A stretch of 64,000 nt of DNA from Paenibacillus puerhi (lineage in GTDB: Bacteria > Bacillota > Bacilli > Paenibacillales > NBRC-103111): positions 62,001-126,000 of the forward strand of contig NZ_WUWM01000008.1 in the NCBI RefSeq assembly GCF_009846885.1, in the 5' to 3' direction. The position numbers and the translations under genes are program-made. Under the pieces are notes generated by a model. The model had not been told where the DNA came from and did not search any database. It saw nothing but the letters and a program-made list of their open reading frames with translations. Positions 61,156-64,000 of the stretch are shown piece by piece. Numbering within the stretch: position 1 is the first letter of the stretch; each line of letters opens with the position of its first letter.

Positions 61156-61285
61156 GGCAGCTTCGTGTTCCGCAGCCCCTTGCTTCCTCTAGATCTGCAC
61201 GGAATTTGCAAATCGTCTACTGAACCGCTACTCTAAAAAGTATAGCAAGCAGCAGGATGGGATAACGGGAACAGGGGGACGGGAG

Positions 61286-62269
61286 ATGAGCTCAACACGC
61301 TGGTTATGGCGTACGGTTGGACTTGGGGCTGTCGTATCAACGGTAATTTGCGCGGGCGGCTTCGCTTATGCCGTAAATCAGATTATGTATCCGCAGGCGG
61401 GCTCCTTCGACTCCGGTGCCGAAGTAACGGCTCCAGGTGCGGCTCCGGGTCAGGGGACGGAAGCTCCGGGGAATAACGGTGCAAGCGCAGGGGCGCAAGC
61501 CGGCCTCGACTGGACAGGGAAAGAACAGATCCGAATCGTCGCGTGGGGAGACTCGCTGACGGCAGGAACAGGCGATCTTACAGGCAAAGGCTATGTCCGC
61601 GGAGTTCGGGACAAGCTGGAGAAGCAGCTCGGCAAGCCGGTATTCGTCTATAATAATTTTGCTATTCCGGGTTACCGGACGACCGATTTGCTTAAGGACT
61701 GGGAAGCGAAGCCGGACATTGCGAAATCCATAAGCGAGGCGGAGCTCGTACTTCTGACTGCGGGGGGCAATGATTTGTTCCTGGGCGGAGCCGGTTTGTT
61801 TGGTCAGGGACAAGACACTGACGGGGGAGCGACCGTTCCCGGACAGCAGGCCCGGCCGGGCGCTGCGCCAGGGACGCAGGGCGAACAGCCGCAGCAAAGC
61901 CCGGGCGGCATCGAGTTCGGAGAAGGCTTCAATCCTCAAGCGGCGGCGGACCGCATTCCCGAAGCGTCCAAGCGGTTGGAGGAGCTATTCGATAAGGTCA
62001 GCAAGGCTAATCCGAATGCCCGTATTTTATATATCGGACTGTATCATCCGTTCCTGGATCTGGATCAGAACCGGGCAGGAGCACCCATCGTTCAGCGCTG
62101 GAATACGGCTGCCTTCGACATAGCCAGCCGCTATCCGAACATCACAATCGTGCCGACCTATGACTTATTCGAGCTGCAGGGGACGCGATTTTTGTACACG
62201 GATCACTTCCATCCGAACCAGCAGGGCTACGAGCGTATAGCCGACCGGATTGCGAAAATCTTGGAATAG
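61286..62269 (+). CDS. SGNH/GDSL-type hydrolase, membrane-anchored
   Basis: The 327-residue protein has an N-terminal hydrophobic segment (TVGLGAVVSTVICAGGFAYA), a Gly/Ala/Pro-rich linker to about residue 75, and an SGNH hydrolase fold. Block I is VAWGDSLTAGTGD with the nucleophile serine, block III LLTAGGNDLF, and block V has the catalytic Asp and His in YTDHFHPNQQGYERIA. A second Pro/Gln/Gly-rich insert lies at about residues 175-215. The substrate is probably an acylated envelope compound but cannot be stated. It is 26 bases from the ABC ATPase gene. Confidence 0.87.
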   Translation: MSSTRWLWRTVGLGAVVSTVICAGGFAYAVNQIMYPQAGSFDSGAEVTAPGAAPGQGTEAPGNNGASAGAQAGLDWTGKEQIRIVAWGDSLTAGTGDLTGKGYVRGVRDKLEKQLGKPVFVYNNFAIPGYRTTDLLKDWEAKPDIAKSISEAELVLLTAGGNDLFLGGAGLFGQGQDTDGGATVPGQQARPGAAPGTQGEQPQQSPGGIEFGEGFNPQAAADRIPEASKRLEELFDKVSKANPNARILYIGLYHPFLDLDQNRAGAPIVQRWNTAAFDIASRYPNITIVPTYDLFELQGTRFLYTDHFHPNQQGYERIADRIAKILE

Positions 62270-62295
62270 TCGATTAGACGTAAGGAGAGAGCGGC

Positions 62296-63273
62296 ATGGA
62301 ACAAGCGGCAAAGAAGGGCAGGGACGCCGAGATCGTCCTATCGGTCGAGGGCGTGAAGAAGAAAATCGGCAAGCGCTTGATCATTAAAGGGATCTCGTTC
62401 GATGTGCGGGCAGGCGAAATTTTCGGTTTCCTGGGGCCCAACGGTTCAGGCAAAACGACTACGATCCGCATGCTCGTCGGACTCATTGCTCCGACGGAGG
62501 GCTCCATTCATATTTGCGGATATAACGTATTTAAGCAGCATGAAGAGGCGCTGCAATACGTGGGCTGTATCGTTGAAAATCCGGAGCTGTATCCGTATTT
62601 GACCGGTTGGGAAAATCTGGAGCAGTTCGCCCGAATGCTACCTGGCGTGGGCGAGCGACGGATTCGCGAGGTCGTGGAAATTGTCGGGATGGATGGGCGC
62701 ATTCATGACCGGGTCAAGACGTATTCGCTCGGGATGAGGCAGCGGCTGGGCATCGCGCAGGCGCTGCTGAACGATCCTAAGCTGCTGATCCTGGACGAGC
62801 CGACCAATGGCCTCGACCCGCAAGGGATCAAGGAGCTGCGCGAGTTTATCCGCAAGCTGTCCGAAACCGGGCTCAGTCTGTTTGTCTCCAGCCATCTGCT
62901 TAGCGAGATCCAGCAGCTGTGCGACCGGGTAGCGATCATCAGCCGCGGCGAGGTAATCCAGGTAGGCGAGGTGGATGCGCTCGTGGACCATAGCCAGACG
63001 ACGGTCGTATGGACCGTCAGCCCGCCGGAGAAAGCGCTGCAGGTTCTGCAAGCTTTTCCGTATGCGCAGGGGCAAGGCATGTCGGTGGATGAGGCGCCTG
63101 GCTTGGATGGGATGACCACGGCGCGCATCGTCACACAGCTGACGGACGAAGCGATACCGCTGCTGTCGCGGCAGCTGGTGGAGGCCGGGGTAGAGCTGCA
63201 TGGGATCGAGCGGAAGAACCCTACCCTGGAGGACTTATTTTTGCTGCTGACGGAGGGTGAGCGAATTGGCTAG
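62296..63273 (+). CDS. ABC transporter ATP-binding protein (ABC-2 type)
   Basis: The 325-residue ATPase has Walker A GPNGSGKTT near residue 50, the signature LGMRQRLGIAQALL near 150, and Walker B with the catalytic glutamate in LLILDEPTNGLDPQG. The C-terminal 90 residues form the accessory domain common in drug- or lantibiotic-type ABC-2 systems (BcrA-like). SD AAGGAGAGAG. It overlaps the permease gene by eight bases, so the pair forms one transporter. Confidence 0.93.
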   Translation: MEQAAKKGRDAEIVLSVEGVKKKIGKRLIIKGISFDVRAGEIFGFLGPNGSGKTTTIRMLVGLIAPTEGSIHICGYNVFKQHEEALQYVGCIVENPELYPYLTGWENLEQFARMLPGVGERRIREVVEIVGMDGRIHDRVKTYSLGMRQRLGIAQALLNDPKLLILDEPTNGLDPQGIKELREFIRKLSETGLSLFVSSHLLSEIQQLCDRVAIISRGEVIQVGEVDALVDHSQTTVVWTVSPPEKALQVLQAFPYAQGQGMSVDEAPGLDGMTTARIVTQLTDEAIPLLSRQLVEAGVELHGIERKNPTLEDLFLLLTEGERIG

Positions 63274-64000
63274 CTTGTACAGCCTGGTGATGAATGAGAG
63301 CATTAAAATGATTAAGAAGAAACGTCTGCTCGTCGTCCTGCTCATCCTCGCGGCGATCATTCCGATGTTTACCTATGCGCAGATGAAGGTATCGCAAAAT
63401 ACGCTGAAGCAGTTCGGCACAACGGACTGGAGAGCGGAGCAGCGTCAGAAGATCGCCGATTACACAAGAAGGCTGGGCAGCGCAAGGCTGCCGGATGAAT
63501 GGAAGCAGCGCGTTCAGGTCGAGGTCAAGATCGCCCAGTACTATCTGGATAAAGATGTGAATCCCGCGTCGCCGAACGGGGTAACCTTTACAGTAGAATT
63601 TATCCAGAATGCGGTCGGTCTGTTTATCCCCCTGATGGTGATGGTCATCGCAGCGGATATCGTTTCGGGCGAGCATACAAGCGGTACGATCAAGCTGCTG
63701 CTGACGCGTCCGGTCCCAAGGCGAAGGGTGCTGCTTAGCAAGCTGATCTGTCTGGTGCTGTTTTCTTCCGTGATTGTCGTTGCGACAGCCCTGCTCAGCT
63801 ATCTCATATCGGGTCTGTTCTTCGGATACGGGGGATGGGATCTGCCGAGGCTGATCGGCTTTTCGGTAACGGGGACGGACGTTGATTTTTCCCGGGTGCG
63901 TGTGGTGGATCAGTGGTTCTATCTGCTGCTGGAGCTTGGCCTTGTTTGGTTCGCCGCCGTATCGGTAGCGCTGATGACGATGATGGTGTCGGTGCTTGTA
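63266..64000 (+). CDS. ABC-2 type permease, cut by the window end
   Basis: A TTG start at 63266, with GGAGGGTGAG upstream, opens a frame that continues to the last base (245 codons visible). The product begins MASLYSLVMNESIKMIKKKR and has a first membrane helix (LLVVLLILAAIIPMFTY). A soluble loop of about 60 residues follows, then helices starting at VGLFIPLMVMVIAADIVSGE. The motif IVSGEHTSGTIKLLLTRPV is characteristic of ABC-2 permeases. It works with the overlapping ATPase. The rest lies beyond the window. Confidence 0.9.
   Translation, partial: MASLYSLVMNESIKMIKKKRLLVVLLILAAIIPMFTYAQMKVSQNTLKQFGTTDWRAEQRQKIADYTRRLGSARLPDEWKQRVQVEVKIAQYYLDKDVNPASPNGVTFTVEFIQNAVGLFIPLMVMVIAADIVSGEHTSGTIKLLLTRPVPRRRVLLSKLICLVLFSSVIVVATALLSYLISGLFFGYGGWDLPRLIGFSVTGTDVDFSRVRVVDQWFYLLLELGLVWFAAVSVALMTMMVSVLV

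Noticed and set aside
1-64000. Mobile elements, CRISPR arrays, tRNA or rRNA genes
   Set aside because: No transposase, integrase, spaced repeat array, tRNA cloverleaf or rRNA sequence was recognised.

Overview
The window is chromosomal DNA of a Paenibacillus-like, endospore-forming Firmicute. The gene order follows the Bacillus subtilis segment hepT-ndk-cheR-aroF-aroB-aroH-trpEDCFBA-hisC-tyrA ... ypiB-ypiF-qcrABC-ypjABCD-dapB-mgsA-bshB1-bshA-cca-birA-panBCD-dinG ... ypmB ... nth ... ypbR. The DNA is moderately GC rich, purine-rich Shine-Dalgarno (SD) sequences precede nearly every gene, and sporulation-type genes (ypjB, a GerM-domain lipoprotein) and S-layer genes are present. No rRNA, tRNA, CRISPR array, insertion sequence or prophage was seen.

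1-6.2 kb: end of mqnA (futalosine menaquinone route), hepT, ndk, cheR, an unlisted 54-residue HTH-like gene, then aroC-aroB-aroH behind a near-consensus promoter. 6.2-15.1 kb: the trp supraoperon trpEDCFBA-hisC-tyrA. Its leader, starting inside aroH, has a promoter, a 5' stem-loop, nine GAG/CAG triplets at 5-6 nt spacing (a TRAP site) and a terminator, and between them a 41-codon aromatic-rich reading frame that ends inside the terminator. trpG is absent from the cluster, and the EPSP synthase gene that follows tyrA in B. subtilis is not there.

15.1-20 kb: a candidate sRNA with its own consensus promoter, terminator and cre-like box; an ECF sigma/anti-sigma pair; a phosphatase; an unknown 377-residue protein; a gamma-carbonic anhydrase; a stand-alone IDEAL protein; ypiF. 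20-25.2 kb: the menaquinol:cytochrome c reductase operon qcrABC, ypjA, ypjB and the convergent ypjC. 25.3-38.6 kb: mazG, a TPR protein, dapB, mgsA, bacillithiol genes bshB1 and bshA, cca, birA, panBCD behind a pan-motif-like leader, a second TPR protein, dinG, and rex coupled to dinG. 38.7-42.6 kb: a Pit phosphate transporter with its DUF47 partner on the minus strand, then an MTA/SAH deaminase and a TseB-like protein.

42.6-51.2 kb: a two-gene unit of a membrane-anchored protein of unknown function and a compact FtsH-like protease; a cell-wall amidase whose promoter matches the one in front of the ECF sigma gene; a GerM lipoprotein; a 921-residue SLH protein; nth; and a 90-residue orphan. 51.3-64 kb: a double dynamin (DynA), a long unexplained leader, a heterodimeric ABC exporter with one degenerate ATP site, a LysM-G5-M23 endopeptidase, a membrane-anchored SGNH hydrolase, and an ABC-2 ATPase with a permease cut by the window end.

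The first two thirds is metabolic core (aromatic amino acids, menaquinone and respiration, pantothenate, lysine precursors, bacillithiol). The last third is mostly cell-envelope biology. The most interesting items are in the non-coding leaders (trp, candidate sRNA, pan, ABC) and in the FtsH-like pair.
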